Source: JAEZHK01 sp964575255
GTDB lineage: Bacteria > Bacillota > Clostridia > Christensenellales > Aristaeellaceae
Direction of reading: 5' to 3'
NCBI GenBank assembly: GCA_964575255.1
Contig: CAZNPZ010000047.1
Location: 1-22,363 of the forward strand
DNA length: 22,363 nt
Made by a program: the position numbers and the translations under genes. The notes beneath the pieces are model-generated. The model did no database searches. It worked only from the letters and a program-made list of their open reading frames with translations, and was not told where the DNA came from. Of the stretch, positions 22,308 through 22,363 are shown piece after piece; within the stretch, counting starts at the first letter, position 1; the number at the start of each line of letters is the position of its first letter.

Positions 22308-22363
22308 GGCAGATAAGGTACAATAAGTTTCGCAAATTGGGGACAGCGGGTTCCAAGAAAAGA

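Overview
The window looks like a chromosomal piece of a motile, fairly GC-rich member of the Bacillota, most likely class Clostridia. The reasons are the gene set (CheX phosphatase, FliD-FliS-FliT-like-MotA-MotB cluster, TPP-riboswitch-controlled ThiXYZ-like transporter), strong AGGAGG-type ribosome binding sites, frequent TTG/GTG starts and consensus sigma-A promoter elements. I cannot assign a genus from the sequence alone.

Left part (1-8735, + strand). The last 28 codons of a flagellin gene are followed by a hairpin terminator. A chemotaxis operon then runs in one direction: an HD-GYP protein (predicted cyclic-di-GMP phosphodiesterase), CheY, CheA, CheW, a membrane chemoreceptor (MCP), CheR and CheB, closed by a rho-independent terminator. 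Junctions are tight or overlapping except at MCP-CheR, where 245 bases contain a long imperfect hairpin. The receptor senses, CheW and CheA relay, CheY carries the signal to the motor, and CheR/CheB adapt the receptor.

Centre (8736-9391). About 650 bases hold no convincing gene but are packed with inverted repeats, including two ~132-base direct repeats whose hairpin arms differ while pairing is kept, and a perfect 17-bp stem that may terminate transcription in both directions.

Motility genes (9392-14352, - strand). Read right to left: fliD, fliS, a FliT/FlgN-like gene, motA and motB, with a possible 30-codon ORF after motB. A sigma-28-like promoter candidate lies before fliD. Divergently on the + strand (14451-15428) is a small operon of a bacteriohemerythrin and a CheX-type CheY-P phosphatase, which could link oxygen or metal/redox state with chemotaxis.

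15441-15702 is a 262-base element that looks like a MITE or large palindromic repeat: long imperfect terminal inverted repeats around several perfect hairpins. Its right end contains the stop codon of the next gene.

Right part (15702-19075, - strand). A consensus sigma-A promoter, a TPP riboswitch and a terminator control a ThiX-like permease, a ThiY/NMT1-like binding protein, a ThiZ-like ATPase and, translationally coupled at the end, a TatD-family metal-dependent hydrolase. The likely job is uptake, and perhaps processing, of a thiamine pyrimidine precursor.

Far right (19089-22307, - strand). A TetR regulator, an ABC ATPase and two related ABC-2 permeases form an efflux-type operon with a palindromic operator candidate upstream of tetR. 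No terminator separates this operon from the thiamine promoter.
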